This document shows, piece after piece, positions 7,193 through 15,112 of a DNA stretch of 35,590 nt. Made by a program: the position numbers and the translations under genes. This stretch comes from Clostridia bacterium (GTDB taxonomy: Bacteria; Bacillota; Clostridia; Christensenellales; Aristaeellaceae): NCBI GenBank assembly GCA_017448975.1, contig JAFSKN010000005.1, forward strand, positions 1-35,590, in the 5' to 3' direction. Positions within the stretch are counted from its first letter, which is position 1. The number at the start of each line of letters is the position of its first letter. The notes below the pieces were generated by a model. That model did not search any database. It worked only from the letters and a program-made list of their open reading frames with translations, and had not been told where the DNA came from.

Positions 7193-8014
7193 GTGCGCCG
7201 TGTGCTTTGCTCCACAGGAGCGCTGATCGGCAGGCCCAACGGGCGGGATTACCGGCTGCTCAAGGGCTGCGCGGAAAACCTGCGCTGCGACGGGCTGGAA
7301 TTCATGATGTACGATTCCTGGTACGATCAGGCGGAGGACGTGGCCCGGTTTCTAAAGAATTTGAACCTGCCCATCCCGGTGATGCACTGCGAAAAGAGCA
7401 TTGGCGAGGCTTTGAGCCAGGGACCGGGGGAAGCCTGGGACCGGGCCATGGAGCGCTTTCAAATCAATTGCCAGCTGGCGGCGTTTTTAGGCGCGGACAG
7501 ACTGGTGACCCACCTGTGGAACGGACCGACCTCCGATCAGCGTTTTACATGGAATCTGCGCGCTTATCCGCAATTGAAAGCCACGGCGGAAAAGTGCGGG
7601 ATCGATCTGCTGATCGAAAACGTGGTGTGCGCCCAAAGCGATCCCCTGACCCGGTGGAAGGAGATTTTGGCCGACGATCCCAAGGCCCATTTTGTTTTCG
7701 ATACCAAAATGGCCGCTTTCCACGGGCAGATGGAAAGCCACTACGCCCCGGAAAACCGCTTCCTGTGGACGGACGGGCACATCCGTCACCTGCATGTGAA
7801 CGATTACGGCGGGGGCTATATGGACTGGAAGCGCCTGGGCACCCTGCATCCAGGACAGGGCATCGTGGATTTTGAAACGCTGTTTTCCTTTCTCGCGTCC
7901 CTGCCCTATGCGGGGGATTACACGGTGGAGGCCACGTCTTTCCTGCCGGACGGCGTGATTCATTGGCAGGACTTAAACCGCACGTTTGCGTTCATTCGCG
8001 CGCTTGATCGATAG
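7193..8014 (+). CDS. Sugar phosphate isomerase/epimerase-like TIM barrel protein
   Basis: A 273-residue protein of the AP-endonuclease-2-like TIM barrel superfamily, which includes xylose-isomerase-like sugar epimerases. Visible features fit a metal-binding barrel: DGLEFMMYD near residue 33, VMHCEKS near 63, VTHLWNG near 105, LLIENVV near 139 (Glu ligand), FVFDTKMAAF near 167 (Asp) and HLHVNDYGGG near 200 (His/Asp). VEATSF near the C-terminus provides the last Glu. The start is a GTG after GGGGTGAGAAG. It has its own promoter and is followed after 12 bases by the AAA+ gene, so the two are probably co-transcribed. The substrate is unknown. Confidence 0.82.
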   Translation: MRRVLCSTGALIGRPNGRDYRLLKGCAENLRCDGLEFMMYDSWYDQAEDVARFLKNLNLPIPVMHCEKSIGEALSQGPGEAWDRAMERFQINCQLAAFLGADRLVTHLWNGPTSDQRFTWNLRAYPQLKATAEKCGIDLLIENVVCAQSDPLTRWKEILADDPKAHFVFDTKMAAFHGQMESHYAPENRFLWTDGHIRHLHVNDYGGGYMDWKRLGTLHPGQGIVDFETLFSFLASLPYAGDYTVEATSFLPDGVIHWQDLNRTFAFIRALDR

Positions 8015-8026
8015 GGGGGGAAGAAC

Positions 8027-9085
8027 ATGGACCGCAAGGACGAAATCATCCAATTGCAGAATGAAATCATGCAGGGGCTGTTAAAGCAGCGGATGCAGCT
8101 CATCGGCGAGGATTTGTGGGGCTTGAAACCGGCTGGCATGCCCACCGTTCCCGGAACGGAAGAAAAGCCGGGCTCCGCCGATCCTGCCGCAAAGACGGAA
8201 AAAAAGAAAGAAGAAAAGGCGGAGCAGGCGGACAAGGAAGAACCCGCCGAAAGCATTGAAGACCTGAAAAAGGAACTCCACGGCTATATCGGGCTGGATC
8301 GGATCAAGGACGAGGTGGACAGCCTGATCAACTGGATCGAAATCTGCAAAGCCCGGCAGCAGCACGGCCTGCCTACGCCCGATTTGGCCTTGCATATGGT
8401 GTTTTCCGGCAATCCCGGCACGGGCAAAACCATGGTGGCCCGGCTCATGAGCCGCATCTACAAGAGCTTGGGCGTGCTTTCCAAGGGCCATCTGGTGGAG
8501 GTGGACCGGTCCGGCCTGGTGGCGGGCTACGTGGGCCAGACGGCCATCAAAACCGCCGAGGTGATCGAAAAGGCCATGGGCGGCGTGCTGTTCATCGACG
8601 AAGCCTATGCCCTCACCAACCGGGACGGCAGCGATTACGGTCTTGAGGCGGTGGACACCCTGCTCAAAGCCATGGAAGATCACCGGGACGATCTGGTGGT
8701 GATCGTGGCGGGGTATACGGAATTGATGAAGGAATTTGTGGAATCCAACCCCGGCCTGGAATCCCGCTTCAATCGCTTCATGTTCTTCCCGGACTACACC
8801 GTGGAGGAAATGACGGGCATTTTCACCATGCGCTGTGAAAAGAGCGGCTACACCCTGGAGGACGCCGCTAAGGATACCCTGAAGGACATCCTGACCCGGG
8901 AAAGCAGGGACATCGAAAGCTTCGGCAATGCCCGGGGCGTGCGCAACCTGTTTGAAAAGGCCATCGCCGCCCAGGCGGACCGGCTTTCCGCGGGCAAAAC
9001 GGAAATCACTAAGGAATCGCTCATGTGTTTGACCCGGGCCGATTTGCTGGCCGCCGTGGGGGAAAAGGAAACGGAGCAGGGGTAA
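8027..9085 (+). CDS. CbbX/SpoVK-type AAA+ ATPase
   Basis: A 352-residue protein. Residues 1-80 hold a short helical start and a charged, Lys/Glu-rich linker. Residues about 85-340 are one AAA+ domain: Walker A GNPGTGKT (128-135), a pore-loop-like GYVGQT (167-172), Walker B VLFIDEAY (187-194), sensor-like VVIVAGY (224-230) and the arginine-finger segment SRFNR (246-250). This matches the CbbX/SpoVK family, hexameric remodelling ATPases of the cytoplasm. No RuBisCO or sporulation gene lies nearby, so the client is unknown. The start follows a GGGGGG tract, 12 bases after the upstream stop. Confidence 0.9.
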   Translation: MDRKDEIIQLQNEIMQGLLKQRMQLIGEDLWGLKPAGMPTVPGTEEKPGSADPAAKTEKKKEEKAEQADKEEPAESIEDLKKELHGYIGLDRIKDEVDSLINWIEICKARQQHGLPTPDLALHMVFSGNPGTGKTMVARLMSRIYKSLGVLSKGHLVEVDRSGLVAGYVGQTAIKTAEVIEKAMGGVLFIDEAYALTNRDGSDYGLEAVDTLLKAMEDHRDDLVVIVAGYTELMKEFVESNPGLESRFNRFMFFPDYTVEEMTGIFTMRCEKSGYTLEDAAKDTLKDILTRESRDIESFGNARGVRNLFEKAIAAQADRLSAGKTEITKESLMCLTRADLLAAVGEKETEQG

Positions 9086-9237
9086 GAAACGTATCGCAGA
9101 CAGGGGATGGCCTCGCCTTTCCTGTTATCTGGTGGCTTTATTCATGAAAGAGCCGCGCGTATCGATTGATGAATGCTGAGAAGCTTCCCATAAGATGAGT
9201 GTGGAGACTTCAAAAAACGATGTATGGGATTATTAGT

Positions 9238-10602
9238 ATGAAGAACAAAACTACGAAAAAAATGGCAATCGTATTCGCGGTCACACTGGCCGTCATCGGC
9301 ATCGTCTTTGCTGTGAACGTGATCAATGTAAAATCGTATAACAATATGGTGCATTGCGCGACGTATTCCGGCACCGCGTTGTTTTCAGAGAATGCAAAAT
9401 CGGGCGATATCTCTGTAAGCGCTATCCCCCGGGGCAGTTCCTGGACGAAAGCCTTTGATCTCAATAACGAGGGCCTGAAAGAGCATAATTACCAGGCCTA
9501 TACATACGATATTACTGTTTCAAACAACACCAAGGACGAAGTCCGGTCTTACTCTTTCAAGCTGACATTTGGCAAGCAGGTGTTTCTCCTCTCCGGGTGG
9601 AATGGCTCTGTCGAGATCCACCAGAAGGTGAACGGCGGCGAGTTGGTTTCCAGTATTCCTGATCTCCGCGACTATAAAGCGTCCGAATACGCGGTTAAAA
9701 CAGTAGTCTTTGACGGGGATACGCTGATCTCCATGAAGCCTGGAGATTATCTCGTTTATTACCCCAGCACCAGCGATAACGCGGTCGAAATGCCGATCGC
9801 TCCGCACGAAGGCACTGTACCGGGCTTTATTCTGTATACCGAGATCGGGACGGACATTGGGGACTCTACCCTGGAGATCAGTTACAAATTTCACAGGGTG
9901 CTGACGACCGAGCCCTTGTTCTGGATATCAGCCGGTGCCATGTGTGTTTGGCTGATCGCGCTGATCATTTTCGTGATCACCTCAGCGAAGATCAGGAAAT
10001 ACAGGCTGCGGCACGAACGTGATAATAAGATCATCAATGAATCCATTGAAACCTTTACGGGTTTTATTGATGCAAAGGACCCCTATACAAACGGCCACTC
10101 AAAGCGGGTTGCGAAATATACCCGGTTCATTGCGGAAAAAATGGGTTATGAGGGAGAAGAACTCGACCGCATCTATTACGTGGCGCTCCTGCATGACTGC
10201 GGAAAAATCGGCGTGCCAGATAACATCCTTGGCAAGCCGGGCAAACTGACGGATGAAGAATTCCAAATTATTAAATCCCATACGGTACGCGGCGGGGAAA
10301 TCTTGGATCACTTCAAAAGCCTCGAAGGTGTGAATGAAGGCGCGCTTTATCATCACGAAAGGTACGACGGCAAAGGCTACCCCAAAGGGCTGGCAGGCGA
10401 GGATATTCCCCTGATCGCAAGGATTATCTGTGTTGCGGACTCCTTCGACGCCATGAATTCAAACCGGGTTTACAGGAAAAAGCTTACCAAGGAGTACATT
10501 CTCAATGAGATTGAGTCCAACAAGGGCCGCCAATTCGATCCGGCGGTGGCGGATGTGATGCTGAAGCTGCTGCGCAATCCCGATAACCTTCTCGATTTCT
10601 GA
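9238..10602 (+). CDS. Membrane HD-GYP domain protein with extracytoplasmic sensor
   Basis: About 454 residues from the ATG at 9238 (alternatives: ATG 9220 and GTG 9199; ribosome sites are weak for all, and 9238 gives a clean MKNKTTKK membrane anchor). Residues about 9-28 are a transmembrane segment. Residues about 30-220 are extracytoplasmic and look like a carbohydrate-binding CBM2-like sandwich (YDITVSNNT, LTFGKQVFLLSGWNGS, MKPGDYLVYYPS); this assignment is inference. A second transmembrane helix (about 226-247) leads to an HD-GYP domain with GHSKRVA, HDCGK near 319, HHERYDGKGYPKG near 371 and VADSFDAM. HD-GYP proteins with HHE and GYP motifs usually hydrolyse cyclic di-GMP. Stands alone between neighbours. 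Confidence 0.88.
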   Translation: MKNKTTKKMAIVFAVTLAVIGIVFAVNVINVKSYNNMVHCATYSGTALFSENAKSGDISVSAIPRGSSWTKAFDLNNEGLKEHNYQAYTYDITVSNNTKDEVRSYSFKLTFGKQVFLLSGWNGSVEIHQKVNGGELVSSIPDLRDYKASEYAVKTVVFDGDTLISMKPGDYLVYYPSTSDNAVEMPIAPHEGTVPGFILYTEIGTDIGDSTLEISYKFHRVLTTEPLFWISAGAMCVWLIALIIFVITSAKIRKYRLRHERDNKIINESIETFTGFIDAKDPYTNGHSKRVAKYTRFIAEKMGYEGEELDRIYYVALLHDCGKIGVPDNILGKPGKLTDEEFQIIKSHTVRGGEILDHFKSLEGVNEGALYHHERYDGKGYPKGLAGEDIPLIARIICVADSFDAMNSNRVYRKKLTKEYILNEIESNKGRQFDPAVADVMLKLLRNPDNLLDF

Positions 10603-10712
10603 CCGGGGGCCAAGGGAGATCGCCGGGAATGCAACCGGCCTTGGACCGAGAAATAAAAAAATCATCCCAGTAAGAAGCTCTCCCCACTCTCCCCACTGGG
10701 AAAAGGAAATGC

Positions 10713-10741
10713 TTGACCATTCCTTCCTCCCGTGGTATAAT
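10713..10741 (+). promoter_or_regulatory. Promoter of T-box/pheST transcript
   Basis: TTGACC (10713-10718), a 17-base spacer and TATAAT (10736-10741), directly upstream of the T-box leader. Confidence 0.8.
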
Positions 10742-10749
10742 GCCGCCAT

Positions 10750-11000
10750 CGGCCGTGAAGGAGAACAACGCCTCCATTGCCGCGTTTCACGAGAGAAGGG
10801 CCGGCCATGGGCTGGAAGCCGCCCGAAACGCGCGGGGGAAATTCGCTCCGGAGCCGCGAGGCTGAATACTCAGTAGGCCCCGCCGTATGCCCGCGTTAAG
10901 GGATTCGCGAGAGCGGCATTTTTTCCGATGTCGCTGAAATTGGGTGGTACCGCGTGCGCCTATCACGCCCCATGACGTTTGTCATGGGCGTTTTCATTTT
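10750..11000 (+). ncRNA. T-box leader of pheS-pheT
   Basis: A leader of about 250 bases with the conserved T-box bulge GGGTGGTACCGCG at 10942-10954. It is followed by a terminator stem (10965-10976 with 10981-10991) and a T-rich tail. Upstream lie the GAGAGAAGG segment of stem I and AATACTCAGTAGGC, typical of the linker elements. A candidate Phe specifier TTC is at 10842-10844. Uncharged tRNA-Phe should stabilise the antiterminator and allow pheST expression. The T-box class is certain from the bulge; the specifier position is my reading without folding. Confidence 0.9.
10965..11000 (+). terminator. T-box regulated terminator
   Basis: ACGCCCCATGAC (10965-10976) pairs with GTCATGGGCGT (10981-10991) around a 4-base loop and is followed by TTTCATTTT. 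The left arm can instead pair with the T-box bulge region in the antiterminator. It ends just before the AGGAGG site of pheS. Confidence 0.85.
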
Positions 11001-11017
11001 ATAGGAGGAAGATGCAC

Positions 11018-12046
11018 ATGGATATTCGGGAAAACCTTGCGCAGATCGGCGAGGAGCTGCGAAAAGAACTGGAAAGCGCGGACGCGCTGTCCGCCCTGGA
11101 CGCCCTGCGGGTGAAGGTGCTGGGCAAAAAGGGCAGCCTGACGGCGCTGCTGCGCGGCATGGGGCAATTGAGCCCCGAGGAGCGGCCCAAGATGGGTCAG
11201 GTCATCAACGAAGCCCGGGAAAAGCTCACCGCCCTGCTGGATGAAAAGCAGGCGGAGCTGGCCCGGAGAGAAAAGGAAGCCCGGCTCGCCAAGGAAGCCA
11301 TCGACGTGACCGAACCCCGGCCCGTGCCCCTCATGGGCACGGAGCATCCCATGAATCTGGTGCTCAACGAGGTGCTGGACTGCTTCACCTCCATGGGCTT
11401 TTCCGTGGTGGAGGGCCCCGAAGTGGAACTGGACCTGTACAATTTTGAATTGCTGAACGTGCCCAAGAATCATCCCGCCCGGGACGCCCAGGACACCTTC
11501 TACATCGACGACAACGTGGTGCTGCGCAGCCAGACCAGCCCTGTGCAGGCCCGCACCATGCTGAAGCAAAAGCCCCCTATCCGCATCGTGTGCCCCGGCC
11601 GGGTGTTCCGCGCGGATGAAGTGGACGCCACTCACAGCCCCGTGTTCCACCAGATCGAGGGTCTGGTGGTGGATAAGGACGTGACCATGGCCGATTTGAA
11701 GGGCACCTTGGACGCTTTCGCCAAGCGGCTGTACGGCCAGGACATCGAAGTGCGCTTCCGCCCCTCCTTCTTCCCCTTCACCGAACCCAGCGCCGAAGTG
11801 GATTTGACCTGCTTCAACTGCCACGGCAAGGGCTGCCGCGTCTGCAAGGGCACCGGCTGGATCGAGGTGCTGGGCTGCGGCATGGTGAACCCCAAGGTGC
11901 TGGAAATGTGCGGCATCGACAGCAAGGTATATTCCGGCTTTGCTTTCGGCATTGGCGTGGAACGCATCACCATGCTGCGCTACGGCATCAAGGACATGCG
12001 GCTGCTGTATGAGGGCGATCTTCGCTTCCTCCGGCAGTTCAGGTGA
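11018..12046 (+). CDS. pheS: Phenylalanine--tRNA ligase alpha subunit
   Basis: The 342-residue alpha subunit of the cytoplasmic alpha2-beta2 Phe-tRNA synthetase (EC 6.1.1.20), carrying the class II catalytic core. Residues 1-85 are the coiled-coil tRNA-binding arm. Core motifs follow: HPARDAQDTFY, FRADEVDATHSPVFHQIEGL, FTEPSAEVD, the cysteine-rich FNCHGKGCRVCKGTGW, and FAFGIGVERITMLRYGI (motif 3) near the end. Length and order are normal. I chose the ATG at 11018, nine bases after AGGAGG; the ATG at 11012 would be only three bases from it. Controlled by the T-box upstream and paired with pheT. Confidence 0.97.
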   Translation: MDIRENLAQIGEELRKELESADALSALDALRVKVLGKKGSLTALLRGMGQLSPEERPKMGQVINEAREKLTALLDEKQAELARREKEARLAKEAIDVTEPRPVPLMGTEHPMNLVLNEVLDCFTSMGFSVVEGPEVELDLYNFELLNVPKNHPARDAQDTFYIDDNVVLRSQTSPVQARTMLKQKPPIRIVCPGRVFRADEVDATHSPVFHQIEGLVVDKDVTMADLKGTLDAFAKRLYGQDIEVRFRPSFFPFTEPSAEVDLTCFNCHGKGCRVCKGTGWIEVLGCGMVNPKVLEMCGIDSKVYSGFAFGIGVERITMLRYGIKDMRLLYEGDLRFLRQFR

Positions 12047-12062
12047 GGAACGAAAAGGAACG

Positions 12063-12258
12063 GCGGGAGGAGGCTTTTGAGTCAAAAGCCCCCTCCCGCG
12101 CCCACCCGAAAACCACTTTTGACATAAAAAGCAAAGCAAGGAACAATCTCCTGCTATCACGGGGAACAATGCTGGAAAGCGGCGACGCGCTCCATCCCGA
12201 AATGGTTTTCGGAGGGGGCGCGGGGGAACCGCTTTTGGCACAAAAGCGGTTCCCCCGC
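12063..12258. repeat. Palindromic element between pheS and pheT
   Basis: The first hairpin at 12063-12099 has an 18-base arm with one mismatch. The last at 12220-12258 has a perfect 18-bp stem (GCGGGGGAACCGCTTTTG and its complement) with loop GCA. Both share the plan GCGGG..GCTTTTG / CAAAAGC..CCCGC, but their inner bases differ and stay paired. The middle carries an imperfect inverted pair: CGCGCCCACCCGAAAACCA at 12097-12115 and the region 12200-12222. The last stem ends 19 bases before the pheT start. It is unlike the four-way-junction repeats in sequence but similar in style. Confidence 0.75.
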
Positions 12259-12277
12259 AAGAAAGAGAGGGATTTTT

Positions 12278-14668
12278 ATGAAAGTTTCGATGAAATGGCT
12301 GAAACAATATGCCGATATTCCCGTTTCTCCTGCGGAATACGAAAGCCGCATGGTCATGACTGGCACGGGCGTGGAGGGCACGGAACCCATCGCCCCCGAG
12401 CTGGAGGGCGTGGTGGTGGGCCGGGTGCTCACCTGCCGGGCTCATGAAAACAGCGACCATCTGCACGTGTGCACCGTGGACGTGGGCGAAGGGGAGCCTT
12501 TGCAGATCGTGTGCGGAGCGCCCAACGTAAAAGAGGGCATTTTGGTGCCCGTGGCGAAGATCGGGGCCAAGCTGCCCGGCGGCATAGCGATCAAAAAGGG
12601 CAAGCTCCGGGGCGTGGAATCCCAGGGCATGCTGTGCTCCGGCCCCGAAATCGGCGTGCCGGTGGAGCTGTACCCCTCCGTGGGCACGGCGGGCCTGCTG
12701 ATCTTCAATGAAGATTATCCTCTGGGCGCGGACGTGAAGCCCATTTTCGGCCTGGACGACACGGTGATCGATTTTGAAATTCTCGCCAACCGGCCGGACT
12801 GCCTCTCCGTCTGGGGCGTGGCCCGGGAAACCGCCGCCGCCATGGGCACCGAACTCAAGCTGCCCAAGATCGAAGTCAAGGAAGTGGGCGGCGACATCCA
12901 CGATTTCGCCAGGGTGGACGTGCTGGAAGATACCCTGTGCCCCCGGTATGCCGCCAAGGTGGTCAAGAACGTGCGCATCGGCGAAAGCCCCGCCTGGCTG
13001 CGCCAATACCTCCACGCGGCGGGCATGCGCTCCATCAACAACATGGTGGATATCACCAACTTCGTCATGCTGGAAACCGGCCATCCCATGCACGCCTTTG
13101 ACCTGGACAAGGTGCGGGGCCGCCACATCATCGTGCGCAAAGCGGCCCAGGGCGAAAAGCTGACCACCTTAGACGGCAAGGAGTACGCCCTGAACGGCAC
13201 CGAGCTCATGATCTGCGACGAACAGGGCCCCACGGGCCTTGCGGGCATCATGGGCGGCGAGGAAAGCGAAATCACCGAAAACACCAAGGAAGTGCTCTTT
13301 GAGTGCGCCTCCTTTGACCGGGCTTCCATCCGCGTCACCGCCCGTTCCTTGGGCATCCGCACGGAATCCTCCGGCCGGTTTGAACGCGGCGTGTCTCCCG
13401 CCACCGTCATGGACGCCCTGAACCGGGCCTGCCAGATGGTGAACGAACTGGACGCGGGCGACGTGATCTCCGGCGTGATCGATATTTATCCCCGTCCCGT
13501 GCAGCCCGTCACCCTCACCGTTTCCTGCGCCCGGATGGCCCGGCGCGCGGGCGTTGACATTGCCCCGGAGGAAATGGAAAGCATCCTGAAAAAGCTTTTG
13601 TTCACTGTTTCCCGGAACGGGGATGAAATGGTGGTCACCGCCCCCGCTTTCCGCCAGGATATGGAGCAGGAAGCGGATATCTGCGAAGAAGTGCTTCGCT
13701 ACGCAGGCTACGACCGCATCCCCATCACCCACCTGCGGGGCGAAACCCCCATGGGCGGCCTGAATGAAACGGGCCGCAGGGAAGGGGAGCTCCGCCGCCA
13801 GCTCACCGGCATGGGCTTCTATGAAACCATGACCTTCTCCTTCATTTCCCCCAAATCCATCGCCCTGCTGGGCCTGCCCGAAGATGATCCCCGGAATCAG
13901 CCCCTGATGATCCGCAACCCTCTGGGCGAGGATACCTCCTGCATGCGCACCACCCTGCTCCCGGGCCTGCTGAAAACCCTGGCTACCAACATCAAGAACG
14001 GCAACGAAAACGGCAGGGTGTATGAGCTGGGCACCATTTACGACGCGAAGAACAAGACCGCCGACGGCCTGCCCACCGAGACCCACGAGCTGGTGATCGG
14101 CATGTACGGCGACGCGGACTTCTTTGCCATGCGCGGCGTAGTAGAAGCCCTGTGCCGTCAGGCGGGCATTGAATACACCGTGACGGGCTGCGGCGCGCCT
14201 TATCTGCATCCCGGTCGCCGGGCCGCCCTGATTTCTGACGGCAAGCCCCTGGCGCTGGTGGGCGAAATGCACCCCGACGCGGCGGAGAAATTCGATCTGA
14301 CCGGGCGGGTATACTTAGCCTGGATCGATCTGCCCCTGTTCTTCTCGCTGTCCCAGCCCATGGGCGAGGTAAAGCCCATCGCCCGGTTCCCGGCGGTGAT
14401 CCGCGACCTGGCCCTGGTCATGAAGGACAGCCAGCAGGTGGGGCCCCTCATGGCCGCCCTGCGTTCCGGCTGCGGCGCCATGCTGGAGGATATCCGCATG
14501 TTCGACGTGTTCCGGGGCATCCAGATCGGCGCGGGCAACAAGTCCGTGGCTTTCTCCCTCACCTTCCGCGCGGCGGATCATACCCTCACCGACGAGGAAA
14601 TCACCCGCCTGACCGAAAAAGCCCTGAAAATCAGCAAGGAACAGTTCGGCGCGGTGCTGCGGGCGTAA
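12278..14668 (+). CDS. pheT: Phenylalanine--tRNA ligase beta subunit
   Basis: The 796-residue beta subunit of Phe-tRNA synthetase, which recognises tRNA-Phe and edits mischarged tyrosine. Domains in order: N-terminal tRNA-binding (EMAP/OB) fold at about 39-150 (VVGRVLTCRAHENSDHLHVC, VCGAPN), B3/B4 editing domain at about 210-385 (MVDITNFVMLETGHPMHAFD, IMGGEESE, ESSGRFERGV), B5 at about 400-470, a catalytic-like core and a C-terminal FDX-ACB anticodon-binding domain at about 703-796 (FPAVIRDLALVM, SVAFSLTFRA). Length is normal. The ATG follows GAGAGGG by six bases. It is separated from pheS by 231 bases occupied by a palindromic element, which is unusual for this operon. Confidence 0.97.
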   Translation: MKVSMKWLKQYADIPVSPAEYESRMVMTGTGVEGTEPIAPELEGVVVGRVLTCRAHENSDHLHVCTVDVGEGEPLQIVCGAPNVKEGILVPVAKIGAKLPGGIAIKKGKLRGVESQGMLCSGPEIGVPVELYPSVGTAGLLIFNEDYPLGADVKPIFGLDDTVIDFEILANRPDCLSVWGVARETAAAMGTELKLPKIEVKEVGGDIHDFARVDVLEDTLCPRYAAKVVKNVRIGESPAWLRQYLHAAGMRSINNMVDITNFVMLETGHPMHAFDLDKVRGRHIIVRKAAQGEKLTTLDGKEYALNGTELMICDEQGPTGLAGIMGGEESEITENTKEVLFECASFDRASIRVTARSLGIRTESSGRFERGVSPATVMDALNRACQMVNELDAGDVISGVIDIYPRPVQPVTLTVSCARMARRAGVDIAPEEMESILKKLLFTVSRNGDEMVVTAPAFRQDMEQEADICEEVLRYAGYDRIPITHLRGETPMGGLNETGRREGELRRQLTGMGFYETMTFSFISPKSIALLGLPEDDPRNQPLMIRNPLGEDTSCMRTTLLPGLLKTLATNIKNGNENGRVYELGTIYDAKNKTADGLPTETHELVIGMYGDADFFAMRGVVEALCRQAGIEYTVTGCGAPYLHPGRRAALISDGKPLALVGEMHPDAAEKFDLTGRVYLAWIDLPLFFSLSQPMGEVKPIARFPAVIRDLALVMKDSQQVGPLMAALRSGCGAMLEDIRMFDVFRGIQIGAGNKSVAFSLTFRAADHTLTDEEITRLTEKALKISKEQFGAVLRA

Positions 14669-14679
14669 GCGAAGATCTC

Positions 14680-14701
14680 AGGGGCCTCCGCGGCCCCTGA
14701 T
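14680..14701 (+). terminator. Hairpin after pheT
   Basis: CAGGGGCC and GGCCCCTG pair around TCCGC, starting about 11 bases after the pheT stop. Only a short T-poor tail follows, so termination here is likely but not certain. Confidence 0.5.
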
Positions 14702-14739
14702 TCCGCAGCCTCAATGGTCGCAACTCCCCCTCATGGGGA

Positions 14740-14860
14740 GATTGCTCCCTTTCGGCTGATCTCACCGCCGATGAGATTCCCGCCACAGGCGGTCATCGGC
14801 GGTTCGCCCCTGCGGCAGGGGACTTCGCCCCCTGCACCCCATCCGGCGATCAAGAATCGC
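14740..14860 (+). repeat. Left hairpin module of intergenic repeat, copy 2
   Basis: Contains a nested palindrome (CCGCCGATGA ... TCATCGGCGG with inner CCGCC/GGCGG, about 14767-14807) and a GCAGGGG..CCCCTGC hairpin. The same module, reversed, lies at about 35490-35590 beside repeat copy 3. It is absent beside copy 1, which has other hairpins there. Confidence 0.7.
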
Positions 14861-14906
14861 ACAAAAATAAACAATATGCGCTTGCTTGGGAAGAATTATA
14901 CAGCAA

Positions 14907-15074
14907 GCTCCTGGGCAAAGAAAAACGAGGTATATGCCAGGGAAAAAGCGAGCTTTTTCCTGGTCATATCCTCGTTTTTCAGGTGCGCTTTGCGCACCAA
15001 TGGGCGGCTTTGCCGCCCGCCCAGGAGCGATAATAAGCGACCTGGAGATGGGTCCAGGGAGGGAACCTCCCTGG
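14907..15074 (+). repeat. Four-way-junction intergenic repeat, copy 2
   Basis: Closing stem GCTCCTGGGC (14907-14916) pairs perfectly with 15019-15028. Arm 1 is 14920-14980 (GAAAAACGAGG outside, GGGAAAAAGC/GCTTTTTCC tip), arm 2 is GGTGCGC/GCGCACC (14982-14998) and arm 3 is GGGCGGC/GCCGCCC (15002-15018). A CCAGGGAGG/CCTCCCTGG hairpin follows at 15054-15074. The order and sizes of the arms match copies 1 and 3 although most stem sequences differ. Confidence 0.8.
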
Positions 15075-15085
15075 TTCGGGGGTAT

Positions 15086-15112
15086 GGGGGCTGAAGAAGC
15101 CCCCCTGTTTTT
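15086..15112 (+). terminator. Terminator between pheT and metH
   Basis: A GGGGGCT/AGCCCCC stem with a short loop, followed by CTGTTTTTT. Its T run makes it a plus-strand terminator. It lies directly downstream of the metH stop, which reads the other way, so it may shield metH from pheT read-through. Confidence 0.65.

Noticed and set aside
9195-9236. Thirteen-codon upstream frame (MSVETSKNDVWDY) before the HD-GYP gene
   Set aside because: It ends one base before the chosen start, which could allow coupling, but it has no clear ribosome site and no other support.
10994-13126. Minus-strand open frame of 710 codons across pheS and pheT
   Set aside because: His/Gly/Ala-rich antisense reading of two certain genes; no start signal and no protein-like features.
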